A stretch of DNA of 64,000 nucleotides from Exiguobacterium sp. FSL W8-0210 (GTDB lineage: Bacteria; Bacillota; Bacilli; Exiguobacteriales; Exiguobacteriaceae): assembly GCF_038006045.1 (NCBI RefSeq), contig NZ_JBBOUK010000001.1, positions 1,095,001-1,159,000 on the forward strand. The letters are read 5' to 3'. Both the position numbers and the translations under genes were made by a program. Position 1 is the stretch's first letter. Each line of letters opens with the position of its first letter. A model generated the notes under the pieces. The model was not told the DNA's origin. It searched no databases and saw only the letters and a list, made by a program, of their open reading frames with translations. Positions 28,062 to 36,498 of the stretch are shown here, piece by piece.

Positions 28062-28302
28062 AACGAAAGATTGAGCGATGATGAAACCGAAGTAAAGACC
28101 ATCTCCCTGTTTCAGAGAGCACGTGGCGCTGCGAACGTGTACACAGATGGTGTTGAATTACAGTTTCTGAGCTTCTTGCGTAAGCGAGCGGAGCAAACCG
28201 TTATCCCAATCATGAGTGACTCAGTCGATGACTGGGTAATCAGGGTGGTACCGCGGCTTTCGTCGCCCCTGTCGAACGATACGTTCGGCAGGGGCTTTTT
28301 TG
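28062..28302 (+). promoter_or_regulatory. T-box leader, tyrosine-type specifier
   Basis: The T-box AGGGTGGTACCGCG is at 28242-28255. Stem I contains an AGTAA loop-E motif (near 28090) and the pairs GAAAC/GTTTC and ACCATCT/AGATGGT. These leave a specifier loop reading GAATTACA, with UAC (28159-28161) followed by the usual A. UAC is a tyrosine codon. The downstream hairpin GCCCCTG...CAGGGGC with six T (28265-28302) is the terminator that competes with the antiterminator. Uncharged tRNA-Tyr should switch phhA on. Confidence 0.88.
28265..28302 (+). terminator. Regulated terminator of the T-box leader
   Basis: Stem GCCCCTG-CGAAC / GTTCG-CAGGGGC followed by six T. Its 5' arm is shared with the antiterminator. 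Confidence 0.88.
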
Positions 28303-28333
28303 TTATCTTACATTCATTCAAGGGGGAACTCAT

Positions 28334-29983
28334 ATGTCTACACCAATCATTCCAAGTCACTTACGTCCACATGTCGCACCACAGCACTACGAAGACTACA
28401 CGCCAACGGATCATGCCGTTTGGAGATACGTCATGCGACTGAATTTAAATACGTTACAAGATACAGCACATCCAGCATACCTCGAAGGGCTTGCTGCATC
28501 GGGCATCAGCCCGGAACGGATTCCAGATGTACGTGAGATGACAGCGAACCTAAGCCGTGGAGGCTGGGGAACAGTCGCTGTCGATGGTCTCATTCCTGGC
28601 GTCGCCTTCTTCGATTTCCAAGGACATGGTTTATTACCGATTGCGACCGACATCCGGAAGGTCGATAACATTCTCTATACACCAGCACCGGATATTCTGC
28701 ACGAAGCAGCGGGGCATGCACCGATCTTGATGAATCCGGTCTACGCGGAATTCGTTCGTCGCTTCGGTGAGATAGGGGCACATGCCTTTAACCATAAAGC
28801 CGAGCATGACGTGTTCAAGGCACTCAAGAAATTGACGATCGTTAAAGAGAGTCCATTCTCGACGCCAGCCGATATCGAGCAAGCTGAAATTGAGCTTGCG
28901 GAGACACGGACACACGTCAAAGGGATTTCGGAAGCGAACGAAATCTCACGTCTGTTCTGGTGGACGGTTGAATTCGGTCTGATTGGTGATATCGACAACC
29001 CGCAAATCTACGGGGCAGGTCTTCTATCATCAGTCGGTGAAAGTCGCCATTGTTTGACGGACGCGGTCGTTAAACATCCATTCTCGCTTGAGAAAGCACT
29101 TGCGACGAAACATGACGTGACGAGCATGCAAAAAGAACTCTTCGTCTGTGAATCGTTTGAACAACTCCGCGACGCACTCGAAGAATTCGCTCAATCGATG
29201 TCCTACATTCGCGGTGGCATCCACGGACTAACGAAAGCCGTTGAATCGGGCAATCTGTCAACGCTCGTCTTCGACAGCGGTCTCTCACTCGTCGGTGTTC
29301 CTGAAACGCAAGAGATTCACGATTCGCTGCATATCGTCAAACTGACTGGACCGACAGCGTTGGCTGCAAACGATGAAGTGTTGACAGGTCAAGGACTTGC
29401 AGATCATCCGGAAGGTTTTACACTCCTTCACGGCAAGGAATTGAACGAAGTATTGATGCAAGTCAAAGTCGGTGAACGTCTCGACTGGGCGGAAGGAAAT
29501 GTTCATGTCACAGGTGACATCTCAGCAATTCAAAATGTCAATGGTCACCGGGCACTCGTCGTTTTAGAAGCAGCAACGCTCTCGAACGACGGGAAAACGA
29601 TGACGATGGACCGGATGGAATTGATCGTCGGTGACATCACGTCAGCATTCCCGGGAACGGAAGTTGAAGCACTGAAGCCGATTCCAGAAACGATCGAGTT
29701 CGAACGAATCGAGCGTCCGTTGACAGCGGCTGATCCAATCTTCGAAGTTATTCGTGAGATTCGCGAAGGACGTGCTGGTCGGGAACGGTTGCCGCAACTG
29801 ATCGACCAGACACTCGTCCAGTTACCGGACGCTTGGTTACTCCGCCTCGAATTACTTGAGTTGGCGGATGAAGTCGACCAACCACGTCTTGTCGCTGATC
29901 TCGAACGCTTAAAAGCAACGTCCGAACAGCGAGATGAATTAATCACGCGCGGGATGGCATTACTCGACGTCGTTCATCAATGA
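28334..29983 (+). CDS. phhA: Phenylalanine 4-monooxygenase with long C-terminal extension
   Basis: Converts phenylalanine to tyrosine using O2 and a tetrahydropterin. The iron ligands are all present: His123 and His128 in ILHEAAGHAP and Glu213 in WWTVEFGLIG. Bacterial enzymes of this family are often under 300 residues; this one is 549, with about 250 extra residues at the C-terminus of unknown role and no obvious ACT domain. The gene lies directly behind a T-box leader that appears to read tRNA-Tyr, which fits a biosynthetic, tyrosine-supplying role. No pterin carbinolamine dehydratase gene is adjacent. Confidence 0.92.
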   Translation: MSTPIIPSHLRPHVAPQHYEDYTPTDHAVWRYVMRLNLNTLQDTAHPAYLEGLAASGISPERIPDVREMTANLSRGGWGTVAVDGLIPGVAFFDFQGHGLLPIATDIRKVDNILYTPAPDILHEAAGHAPILMNPVYAEFVRRFGEIGAHAFNHKAEHDVFKALKKLTIVKESPFSTPADIEQAEIELAETRTHVKGISEANEISRLFWWTVEFGLIGDIDNPQIYGAGLLSSVGESRHCLTDAVVKHPFSLEKALATKHDVTSMQKELFVCESFEQLRDALEEFAQSMSYIRGGIHGLTKAVESGNLSTLVFDSGLSLVGVPETQEIHDSLHIVKLTGPTALAANDEVLTGQGLADHPEGFTLLHGKELNEVLMQVKVGERLDWAEGNVHVTGDISAIQNVNGHRALVVLEAATLSNDGKTMTMDRMELIVGDITSAFPGTEVEALKPIPETIEFERIERPLTAADPIFEVIREIREGRAGRERLPQLIDQTLVQLPDAWLLRLELLELADEVDQPRLVADLERLKATSEQRDELITRGMALLDVVHQ

Positions 29984-30043
29984 GTCGAACTCCGGTTCTG
30001 AACCTGTTAGAATGGAGACATTCGGTAAAAGGGGATGATCGGT

Positions 30044-30565
30044 ATGACAAACTATTATCAAGACGTAAAGGAATTCCACCGTGTGTTTTCACACCCTGGT
30101 GCAACGACGCCAACACCAATGACGGTTGATCGTGGGATTAAACGCTCGACCTGGACGGCGGAAGAAGCGGTCGTTGAGTTCTTGCATCAAACGGCGACGA
30201 GTGAAGCAGAGTTCCTCGAGGCAATCGAACGTTTCAAGTCAGGGCTTGATACAGCGGTCGAAAAATCGCTCCAGATGAAACAACCTGAAACAGATGTCGA
30301 ACGACTCGTTGGACAAGGGGATGCCTTGACGGACGCGCTCTACTTCATCATGGGAAGCTTTGTTGAGATCGGGCTTGATCCGGCTCCATTGTTCGAGATC
30401 GTTCAACGTGCCAACATGGCGAAGCTTGGACCGGACGGAAAACCAATCTTCCGAGAATCTGACCAAAAGGTCATGAAACCAGAAGGCTGGCAACCACCGG
30501 AACCACAGCTTGAAGCAGAAGTACGTCGACAAATTGCTGCGGCTTCGAGTACGTCAAAAGCTTGA
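30044..30565 (+). CDS. MazG/PRA-PH-like nucleotide pyrophosphohydrolase domain protein
   Basis: A 173-residue helical protein resembling the group sometimes annotated as HAD Cof-like but actually close to all-alpha NTP pyrophosphatases (phosphoribosyl-ATP pyrophosphohydrolase-like). Acidic helices with ERLVGQGDALTDALYFIMGS and the EIVQRANMAKLGPDGKP region match that group. It may clean up non-canonical nucleotides; the substrate is unknown. The ATG at 30044 suits AAAAGGGG better than the one at 30035. The strong terminator downstream is shared with the convergent ATL gene. Confidence 0.65.
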   Translation: MTNYYQDVKEFHRVFSHPGATTPTPMTVDRGIKRSTWTAEEAVVEFLHQTATSEAEFLEAIERFKSGLDTAVEKSLQMKQPETDVERLVGQGDALTDALYFIMGSFVEIGLDPAPLFEIVQRANMAKLGPDGKPIFRESDQKVMKPEGWQPPEPQLEAEVRRQIAAASSTSKA

Positions 30566-30578
30566 TTCATTACGATAA

Positions 30579-30623
30579 AAAGAGAGGGATGACTGGTCTG
30601 CGAACCGGTCATCCCTCTCTTGT
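30579..30623. terminator. Bidirectional terminator between convergent genes
   Basis: AGAGAGGGATGACTGGT / ACCGGTCATCCCTCTCT stem with A and T tracts on either side. Confidence 0.85.
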
Positions 30624-30628
30624 TGTAT

Positions 30629-30925
30629 CTATTCGCTTCTTACTTGATAACGCGATAAATCAAGTTGACGGGCGGTGAGGAACTCGACACCTTCTGCTTC
30701 AAGCGCAAGTCGCTGTTCATCGCCTTCAAGTGATAGTTTTCCACCAGCAGCAAGCACGCGGTGCCACGGTAGACGTTTCGTCGTACTCATGCTGTGAAGA
30801 ATCCGCGCTACTTGTCGTGCGCTACGCGGATGACCGGCTAGTCGAGCGACTTGCCCGTACGTCATGACCCGACCAGCAGGAATCGAGCGAATGATGGTCA
30901 GGACATCTTGCGTGAACGGTGTCAT
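30629..30925 (-). CDS. atl: Alkyltransferase-like protein (ATL)
   Basis: A 98-residue protein with the DNA-binding fold of O6-methylguanine-DNA methyltransferase (GRVMTYGQVARLAG; RQVARILHSM). The active-site PCHRV is replaced by PWHRV (Trp54), the hallmark of ATL proteins. ATLs bind O6-alkylguanine without repairing it and hand the lesion to nucleotide excision repair. It lacks the N-terminal methyltransferase subdomain. It is coupled by a 4-base overlap to a cation efflux gene, with no obvious functional link. Confidence 0.9.
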   Translation of the reverse strand: MTPFTQDVLTIIRSIPAGRVMTYGQVARLAGHPRSARQVARILHSMSTTKRLPWHRVLAAGGKLSLEGDEQRLALEAEGVEFLTARQLDLSRYQVRSE

Positions 30926-31890
30926 GACTCGTCAGAAGCGACGATATACTGTTGAATCTTATCGTCTTCGTCAAAGCCGATCGTCACATCGATGATGCCT
31001 TGTTGCAAACGGATCTGCAGTTCAAGGCGGTCTTTGATGTCGTCTGCTTGAGCGATCGTCAACGTCGGATCAACTTCGATTTCAACTTCGACGTGGAAAT
31101 GATCGCCTTCTTTAATAACTTCCAGTTTACTAATGTCTTTGACGTCTGGGTCTTTCATGATCAGTCCGCCGAGACGTGCTGCCATCGTCTCATCGGCTTC
31201 ACCAAGTGCACCAGCTGCGTTTTGCAGGAAGACGTTTCCGACGACGTAAAACATCATCAGCCCGATCAGGATAGAAGCAATTCCTTCTGCCTGATGAAAC
31301 GGTGTCACATGTGAGATGATGACGGCGATCATCGCGACGATTCCGCCAGCCGTTGCGACTAAGTCTTCAAGGAACACAAGGCGTGTCGCTGGTTTTGCTT
31401 GCTTCAGTGACCGGAAGCTGTCGAGGATGAGGCGTGGTCCTTTTGAGTCCAATTTCGCATCATGCGCGATTTCCTGCATTGCTTTAAAGAACACACCACT
31501 TTCTAAGACGACCCCTGCGAATAAAACGGATAACGTGATCCAGAAGCCTGTCGATTCTGTCGGTTCGATGATATGGGCAATCCCTTCATGAATCGTTTCG
31601 TAGGCCATGATGCCGACAAAGAGGATTGCGCCTAACAAGACGAGATTGACGAGACGACCAAAGCCATTCGGGAACCGTTTCGTTGGTGCTTTTTTACTGA
31701 GGGCAGAACCGATGAAGACGAAAAATTGATTGGCAGCATCCCCGAGCGTATGCATCATTTCGGCGAACATCGCGACATTTCCCGTCAGGACGTAGGCAAT
31801 TGCCTTGATGATGGCGATGATAGAGTTGACGATGCCTGCCGTCAACGCAGACCGGTTACCCCGGCGTAATAACGTAAAAAATTCTCCCAT
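30922..31890 (-). CDS. Cation diffusion facilitator family transporter
   Basis: A 322-residue CDF protein with about six membrane segments and a C-terminal cytoplasmic domain. The metal-site motifs are seen as MMHTLGDAANQ in segment 2 and the HQAEGIASI stretch in segment 5. CDF proteins export divalent metals such as Zn, Mn or Fe; this one is of the CDF type with a long segment 3-4 region and its metal is not deducible. It is first in a two-gene unit with atl. Confidence 0.85.
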   Translation of the reverse strand: MGEFFTLLRRGNRSALTAGIVNSIIAIIKAIAYVLTGNVAMFAEMMHTLGDAANQFFVFIGSALSKKAPTKRFPNGFGRLVNLVLLGAILFVGIMAYETIHEGIAHIIEPTESTGFWITLSVLFAGVVLESGVFFKAMQEIAHDAKLDSKGPRLILDSFRSLKQAKPATRLVFLEDLVATAGGIVAMIAVIISHVTPFHQAEGIASILIGLMMFYVVGNVFLQNAAGALGEADETMAARLGGLIMKDPDVKDISKLEVIKEGDHFHVEVEIEVDPTLTIAQADDIKDRLELQIRLQQGIIDVTIGFDEDDKIQQYIVASDES

Positions 31891-31972
31891 GATTGTACTC
31901 CTTTTAGTTAAGTTACGTATTAGTTCATTTTATTATGTTACATCATTTTGAGAAAAACGACTATCTTCACAT

Positions 31973-32001
31973 GAAAAAACCCACGCAAGCTGCGCGGGTT
32001 T
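31973..32001 (-). terminator. Terminator of the FMN-binding stress protein gene
   Basis: AACCCGCGCA / TGCGTGGGTT stem followed by six T on the minus strand. Confidence 0.8.
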
Positions 32002-32007
32002 AACTCG

Positions 32008-32493
32008 TCAAGATAAGTCGACTGTTTTATTGATTTCGTTCTCATCGTCTTTGCCGACGACTTTCTTCAAGACTTGTTTGACGGACTTTGTCGTGTTTCC
32101 TGTTTCCCAGTACTCAGCAGCTTCCGTGTTGACCTTGATCAAGACGACTTTCGGATCTTCGTATGTCGTTCCAAGATATGCTTCGTAACGTGGGCTCCAG
32201 AGCTCTTTTTTTCGTTCGATGTCTTCGACGAGTTCTGCTGTCCCACGGATCGAGACGTATGATTTGTCGATGTACGCGACGTTGACACTCGGATTCTTAA
32301 GTAGTTCTTGGTACTTGTCTGTTTCTTTTGAAGTGAGGAACCAGAGGTCGCCATCAAATTCGATATCCTGTGTCTGCATCGGACGCGATACGAGTCCTTC
32401 TGCTGAAATCGTCGTCAGCATCGCTGTTTCGATTTTATCAATCAGTTTCTTGACCGTTTCGACTGCTTCTTGATTCGTAGTATGCGTTGACAT
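32008..32493 (-). CDS. Pyridoxamine 5'-phosphate oxidase-like, general stress protein 26 type
   Basis: A 161-residue split-barrel flavin-binding protein of the YdaG/GSP26 type (AMLTTISAEGLVSRPMQTQ; DLWFLTSKETDKYQEL; AYIDKSYVSIRGTAELV). In B. subtilis the relative YdaG belongs to the SigB general stress regulon; I could not find a convincing SigB promoter here. The ATG at 32493 follows GGTGGAG; the longer frame overlaps that site. It is divergent from a luciferase-like flavin oxidoreductase. Confidence 0.85.
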   Translation of the reverse strand: MSTHTTNQEAVETVKKLIDKIETAMLTTISAEGLVSRPMQTQDIEFDGDLWFLTSKETDKYQELLKNPSVNVAYIDKSYVSIRGTAELVEDIERKKELWSPRYEAYLGTTYEDPKVVLIKVNTEAAEYWETGNTTKSVKQVLKKVVGKDDENEINKTVDLS

Positions 32494-32656
32494 GTAGCTC
32501 CACCCCATTTGTTAGATTTTTATGCTCACTTAGGCATTGTTCCCTGAATTTCAAAATGAAAACGTCCCCATGACGGAAAGAAGCAGTTTCGTTGCGCCGT
32601 ACAACGAGGAGGCGTACAGTGTAGGTACGTATTCGAAAGAAAAAGGAGAGACATAT

Positions 32657-33667
32657 ATGAAACTTAGTATTTTAGACCAATCCCCGGTCTCTAAAGGACA
32701 ATCCCCATCTGATGCTTTACACGAAACGGTCGAGCTCGCAAAAATCGCGGATGAACTCGGTTATCATCGTCTGTGGGTATCCGAGCACCATTTCGCCAAA
32801 ACACTGGCTGGTTCGAGCCCGGAAGTCCTGATCGCATACATGGCAGCGGTGACGAAACAGATTCGTCTCGGTTCAGGCGGTGTCATGTTGCCGCATTACA
32901 GTGCCTATAAAGTCGCGGAGAACTTCCGTGTCCTTGAAGGACTTGCTCCGAACCGGATCGACCTTGGACTCGGTCGGGCACCGGGCGGTATGCCGCTTGC
33001 GACACGTGCGTTACAAGAAGGTTCGTCGCCACGGTTTGGTGGAGCCGATTACGGCGAACAACTCGATGATCTCATTGATTACTTGAAAGACGGGGCACCT
33101 GCCGGACACCGGTTCGCGGGACTCGTCGCCACACCAGAAGTCGATACGACACCAGAAGGCTGGTTGCTTGGATCAAGTGGTGGTAGTGCCTTGAACGCCG
33201 CACAACGCGGATTCGGATTTGCCTTTGCTCACTTCATCAATGGACAGGGTGGTCAGGAAGTAATGGATTACTATCGTCATAATTTCATGGCGACGTCGTT
33301 TAATGAGACACCACAAACACTCGTTTCGATCTTCGTGACATGTGCCGAAACGACGGAAGAAGCAGAACGTTTGGCGTCAAGCCTTGATTTATCTCTGCTC
33401 TTACTCGAAAAAGGGGTCTCGTCAACAGGAACGCCGACACCGGAAGAAGCAGCAGCGTATCCGTATACGTTCCAAGATCAGTTCCGGATTGCTGAAAATC
33501 GGAAACGGATGATCGTCGGTAACCCGGAATCCGTTGCGAAACAATTACAAGAGCTTGCCGATTCATATGGAACGGACGAAGTGATGATCGCTTCGATGAT
33601 TGCAGACAAACAAGCAAAACAACAATCATTAAAATTAATCATGGATGCCGTCAAAGCGACGGTCTGA
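32657..33667 (+). CDS. LLM-class (bacterial luciferase-like) flavin oxidoreductase
   Basis: A 336-residue TIM-barrel protein of the luciferase-like monooxygenase family, in the group of YwcH/YtmO-type proteins. Conserved: LSILDQSPVSKG at the N-terminus, HRLWVSEHHF, IRLGSGGVMLPHYS and RIDLGLGRAPGG. It likely uses FMNH2, with unknown substrate. The ATG at 32657 has AAGGAG upstream; the 40-residue extension before it reads through the divergent promoter region and is not protein-like. Confidence 0.88.
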   Translation: MKLSILDQSPVSKGQSPSDALHETVELAKIADELGYHRLWVSEHHFAKTLAGSSPEVLIAYMAAVTKQIRLGSGGVMLPHYSAYKVAENFRVLEGLAPNRIDLGLGRAPGGMPLATRALQEGSSPRFGGADYGEQLDDLIDYLKDGAPAGHRFAGLVATPEVDTTPEGWLLGSSGGSALNAAQRGFGFAFAHFINGQGGQEVMDYYRHNFMATSFNETPQTLVSIFVTCAETTEEAERLASSLDLSLLLLEKGVSSTGTPTPEEAAAYPYTFQDQFRIAENRKRMIVGNPESVAKQLQELADSYGTDEVMIASMIADKQAKQQSLKLIMDAVKATV

Positions 33668-33675
33668 CCGATACG

Positions 33676-33715
33676 CACGTCCTTTCTCACGAAGTGAGGG
33701 AGGACGTGTTTTTTG
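33676..33715 (+). terminator. Terminator between convergent LLM and MFS genes
   Basis: CACGTCCT / AGGACGTG outer stem, CTCAC/GTGAG inner stem, then TTTTTT. It overlaps the end of the convergent MFS gene. Confidence 0.8.
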
Positions 33716-34955
33716 TGTCTGCTACAGGAATGCTCTCGGATAAGATGTTTTTACGAAGTCGAAGGAATCCGAATGATGCAGCACCGAATAAGCCGACTGT
33801 ACCGACTCCAAGTAGCACGATGATAGATACATGATCACTGAGTAAACCAAACAATAGGGTACCGATCGGCATCATCGCCATCGCGACCGATTCCAGCACA
33901 CCGATGACACGTCCGAGGTAAGCCGGATCGGTCTGTTTTTGAACGATGAGCTGTAATGGAATGTTCATCCGTAAGACGAGCATGCCGTCGATGAACAGTA
34001 GAATCATGAAGAAAGGTAGTAGTAGAGCAGATGGTACATAGCCGAGTAGCGCAAGTGCAGGAAGCGCGTAACAAGAGGCGATTAAAAAGAGCGACTCGAA
34101 TATTATTCGTAACGGACGTTTCACCGTAAAGCGAGGTAAGGCAAGAAGTAACGAAGCGACAAGAAGACCGGCACCCAGTGCGGACTCGACCATTCCAAAT
34201 CGAAATGGTGTGAATTGCAGTCGATCGAGCAAAATGATTGGTAACAAGATTTCGAAAGCGACAAAAAAGAAGTTCAGGACGATCGCCATCAGGACGAGCG
34301 TCGTCAACACTGGTTGACGGAACAGATAGCGGTAGCCTTCTTTAAACTCCGAGACGAAAGACTGAGTATCGGTAGTAGCCAGAGGAGAGGTATCCACTGC
34401 AAGAAAGCGGAGACGGCTATTCCACCAGGCAGCAGAAGCAAACAAGAGAAACGGTAAAACCAAAAATTGCGTGATAGAGACAGCGGCGATGAGCAATCCC
34501 GCAACGAGTGGAGCGGTGATCGTTGAGGTCGATTGAATCGTCGAGAAGAGGGCGTTCCCGCGTTGTAACTCCTCTTCTTGTACGAGTCGCGGTAACGAGC
34601 TTGATAAGGTGACGGACAGGAACGTCGACAGGCTCGTCAAGAGGACACTTGCGATGATGTAATGAACGGTATGTAGAGGGGCTTGTAGCGAATAGAGCAA
34701 AAGTCCGAACAAGACGAGTGCGCTTAAGCTCTCGGTCATGACGATGATTCGTTTGCGGTTCCATCGATCAGCGAGGACACCCGCAACCGGTGAGAGCAAA
34801 ATCCGTGGCACCGATCCTGCAAGCAATACGAGCGCGAACTGAAAACCAGACGATGTTTCCCGTAAGACGGTCAGTCCGGCGACAAACGTAAAGAGACTAG
34901 CCGCGAACAATGAACAAAACTTTCCGAATAAGACACGCTTTAAATTAAATGACAT
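33687..34955 (-). CDS. MFS transporter, DHA3 (macrolide efflux-like) family
   Basis: A 422-residue, 12-segment major facilitator of the MefA/DHA3 type. Seen: the N-terminal LFGKFCSLFAASLFTFVAGL, motif A ADRWNRKRIIVMTE, and the extended central loop about residue 195. AAGGAG at proper spacing favours the ATG at 34955 over the upstream GTG. It is divergent from an XRE/TPR regulator, with two related AT-rich palindromes in the gap. Exported compound unknown. Confidence 0.85.
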   Translation of the reverse strand: MSFNLKRVLFGKFCSLFAASLFTFVAGLTVLRETSSGFQFALVLLAGSVPRILLSPVAGVLADRWNRKRIIVMTESLSALVLFGLLLYSLQAPLHTVHYIIASVLLTSLSTFLSVTLSSSLPRLVQEEELQRGNALFSTIQSTSTITAPLVAGLLIAAVSITQFLVLPFLLFASAAWWNSRLRFLAVDTSPLATTDTQSFVSEFKEGYRYLFRQPVLTTLVLMAIVLNFFFVAFEILLPIILLDRLQFTPFRFGMVESALGAGLLVASLLLALPRFTVKRPLRIIFESLFLIASCYALPALALLGYVPSALLLPFFMILLFIDGMLVLRMNIPLQLIVQKQTDPAYLGRVIGVLESVAMAMMPIGTLLFGLLSDHVSIIVLLGVGTVGLFGAASFGFLRLRKNILSESIPVADTKNTSSLTS

Positions 34956-34971
34956 CCTGTTCACTCCTTCA

Positions 34972-34995
34972 GAGTTAAATTATATTGAACTTTAG
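34972..34995. promoter_or_regulatory. Imperfect operator, MFS side
   Basis: AGTTAAATTATATTGAACTT: GTTAAAT faces ATTGAAC with one mismatch. It contains a TATAAT-like -10 on the minus strand for the MFS gene, so a bound regulator would block that promoter. Confidence 0.55.
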
Positions 34996-35029
34996 TGTAG
35001 AATAAAGGAGTGGAAGAAAAATGTAAAGG

Positions 35030-35054
35030 AAAAGTTAAATTTAATTTAACTTTT
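35030..35054. promoter_or_regulatory. Perfect operator palindrome, regulator side
   Basis: Arms AAAAGTTAAATT and AATTTAACTTTT around a single T, 25 bases, 21 bases before the regulator's GTG start. Sequence-related to the imperfect site some 58 bases away. Confidence 0.7.
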
Positions 35055-35075
35055 ATGATAAAAGGAGTGACCAGT

Positions 35076-36266
35076 GTGTTAGGGGAACGTATCAAACAGA
35101 TCCGAAAACAGAAAAAAATGACACAAACGGACGTTGCGACCGGTATCATCACGAAGTCGATGCTCAGTATGGTCGAGAATGGGAAAGCGACACCGTCTGT
35201 ACACGCACTACAGGCGATTGCTAGGCGATTACAGGTGACGGTCGAAGAATTGATGCTTGATCCGCGGGATGTTCAGATGCGGGAACTCATCGAAACAATC
35301 CGTTCACGGCATACCCCATATTTTTCAGACGAAAAAATTCAGGAACTGCTAAAACCTTACTTGGTTCCGGAAACGACTTCTTATTGGCAAGGGCAGGTCT
35401 ACCATAAATACGGCGATGCCCTCCGAGCGTCTGACCCGGAGCTTGGTTTGACGTATTACGAGAAAGCAGAGCAGATTTTTCGACAGCTCGGTCGTCAAGA
35501 TGAGCAGTTGCTCGTTCAGATCTCGACAGTCTATTTTTTGTTCAATCTCAAACGGACGAAGGAAGCGTACGAGCTGATCGAAGCAATGGATGTACCACGT
35601 GAGATTCCACTTGCGCCAAAAACCTATTTAAATTTCCAAATCTTGCGTGCACTTCGAGCAAGTTTGTTCGATGATCATTATACAGAAGCAATCGCCTTAT
35701 TGCGTGAAGGGGTTCAGTACATGCGGGAGCAGGATGTCTATTATCATGTCATTTCGTTTCAACGTTTTCTTGGACTGTTTTTGTATCTGGAAGGAGAAAT
35801 CGAACAATCACAGCAAGAGTTTGATCGATTGGAGCAGTTTTTTGCATTTAGTGAAACGACTGCCGTCGGACGAATCGAAGTCGATTTGACGAAAGGACTC
35901 ATCGCGATTTTTGAAAACGATACAGACGGCATGCAAATGGCGTGGGAAAAACTCGTCACTGTGGCGATCGATGATGCGAAGCATTACATCGGACAACTCG
36001 AAGTCCATCTCCTTGTTAACGGCATCGAATTACCGAATCAGACGCTTCAGCAGAGCGTCGATAAGATATGGGCGATGCAAGATGCGTGGCTTGCCGCGAG
36101 TGGATTCGACCAAGCGATGATGCTTCAAACACTCGTACTAGCGATGCAACGAGGAGTTGGTCAGGAACGCTTGGAGGATGTCTTGCGATTGAAGGATGAC
36201 CTTCAAAGCGAACGCCTCAAAGGCGATCTTGAGCGAGAGATACAAGCGTTCGTTAATATTCAATGA
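35076..36266 (+). CDS. XRE-type regulator with TPR-like C-domain (PlcR/Rgg-like)
   Basis: The first 60 residues are an HTH_3 domain (IKQIRKQKKMTQTDVATGIITKSMLSMVENG). The remaining 330 residues are helical repeats (for example YEKAEQIFRQLGRQDEQLL), as in PlcR/NprR/Rgg-type regulators that bind small peptides. No small secreted peptide gene follows, so peptide control is only a possibility. GTG at 35076 is chosen because AAAGGAG lies nine bases before it. Divergent to an MFS exporter with shared palindromes, it probably controls that gene and itself. Confidence 0.82.
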   Translation: MLGERIKQIRKQKKMTQTDVATGIITKSMLSMVENGKATPSVHALQAIARRLQVTVEELMLDPRDVQMRELIETIRSRHTPYFSDEKIQELLKPYLVPETTSYWQGQVYHKYGDALRASDPELGLTYYEKAEQIFRQLGRQDEQLLVQISTVYFLFNLKRTKEAYELIEAMDVPREIPLAPKTYLNFQILRALRASLFDDHYTEAIALLREGVQYMREQDVYYHVISFQRFLGLFLYLEGEIEQSQQEFDRLEQFFAFSETTAVGRIEVDLTKGLIAIFENDTDGMQMAWEKLVTVAIDDAKHYIGQLEVHLLVNGIELPNQTLQQSVDKIWAMQDAWLAASGFDQAMMLQTLVLAMQRGVGQERLEDVLRLKDDLQSERLKGDLEREIQAFVNIQ

Positions 36267-36306
36267 TGAAAAAACAGGCATGAAGCGAGTGCGCTTCATG
36301 CCTGTT
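36267..36306 (-). terminator. Terminator of the 59-residue membrane protein gene
   Basis: AACAGGCATGAAGCG / CGCTTCATGCCTGTT stem, 15 pairs, with six T on the minus strand. It overlaps the stop codon of that gene and lies just after the XRE regulator. Confidence 0.85.
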
Positions 36307-36475
36307 CGTGTGAAGATGTCGTTCTTCTGAAAATCAATAAGACGCATGCGGCGACGGAAACGATCAAGTGACCGATATAGACGTCTCCCGTCTGGATATA
36401 ATGCAAGAGCATCGAGCCACCAAAAATCAATAAGGTAAGAAAGAGAAGTCGGACATAAAGTGTTTTGTAAGACAT
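36296..36475 (-). CDS. Small membrane protein, 59 residues
   Basis: Reads MSYKTLYVRLLFLTLLIFGG...HEQA, with two predicted membrane segments (about 8-25 and 36-50) and a basic N-terminus. No family recognised. It is well supported as a gene: GAAAGGATG upstream of the ATG, a TTGTCT-N18-TATACT promoter about 50 bases upstream, and a strong T-tailed hairpin overlapping its stop. It lies convergent to the XRE regulator and downstream of the SH3/NlpC gene's terminator. Confidence 0.7.
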   Translation of the reverse strand: MSYKTLYVRLLFLTLLIFGGSMLLHYIQTGDVYIGHLIVSVAACVLLIFRRTTSSHEQA

Positions 36476-36498
36476 GCGGACACATCCTTTCCATATAC

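Noticed and set aside
28161-28169. UUC (Phe) as T-box specifier
   Set aside because: The TTTC belongs to the GTTTC arm pairing with GAAAC at the base of the specifier loop; UAC in the loop followed by A fits the T-box pattern.
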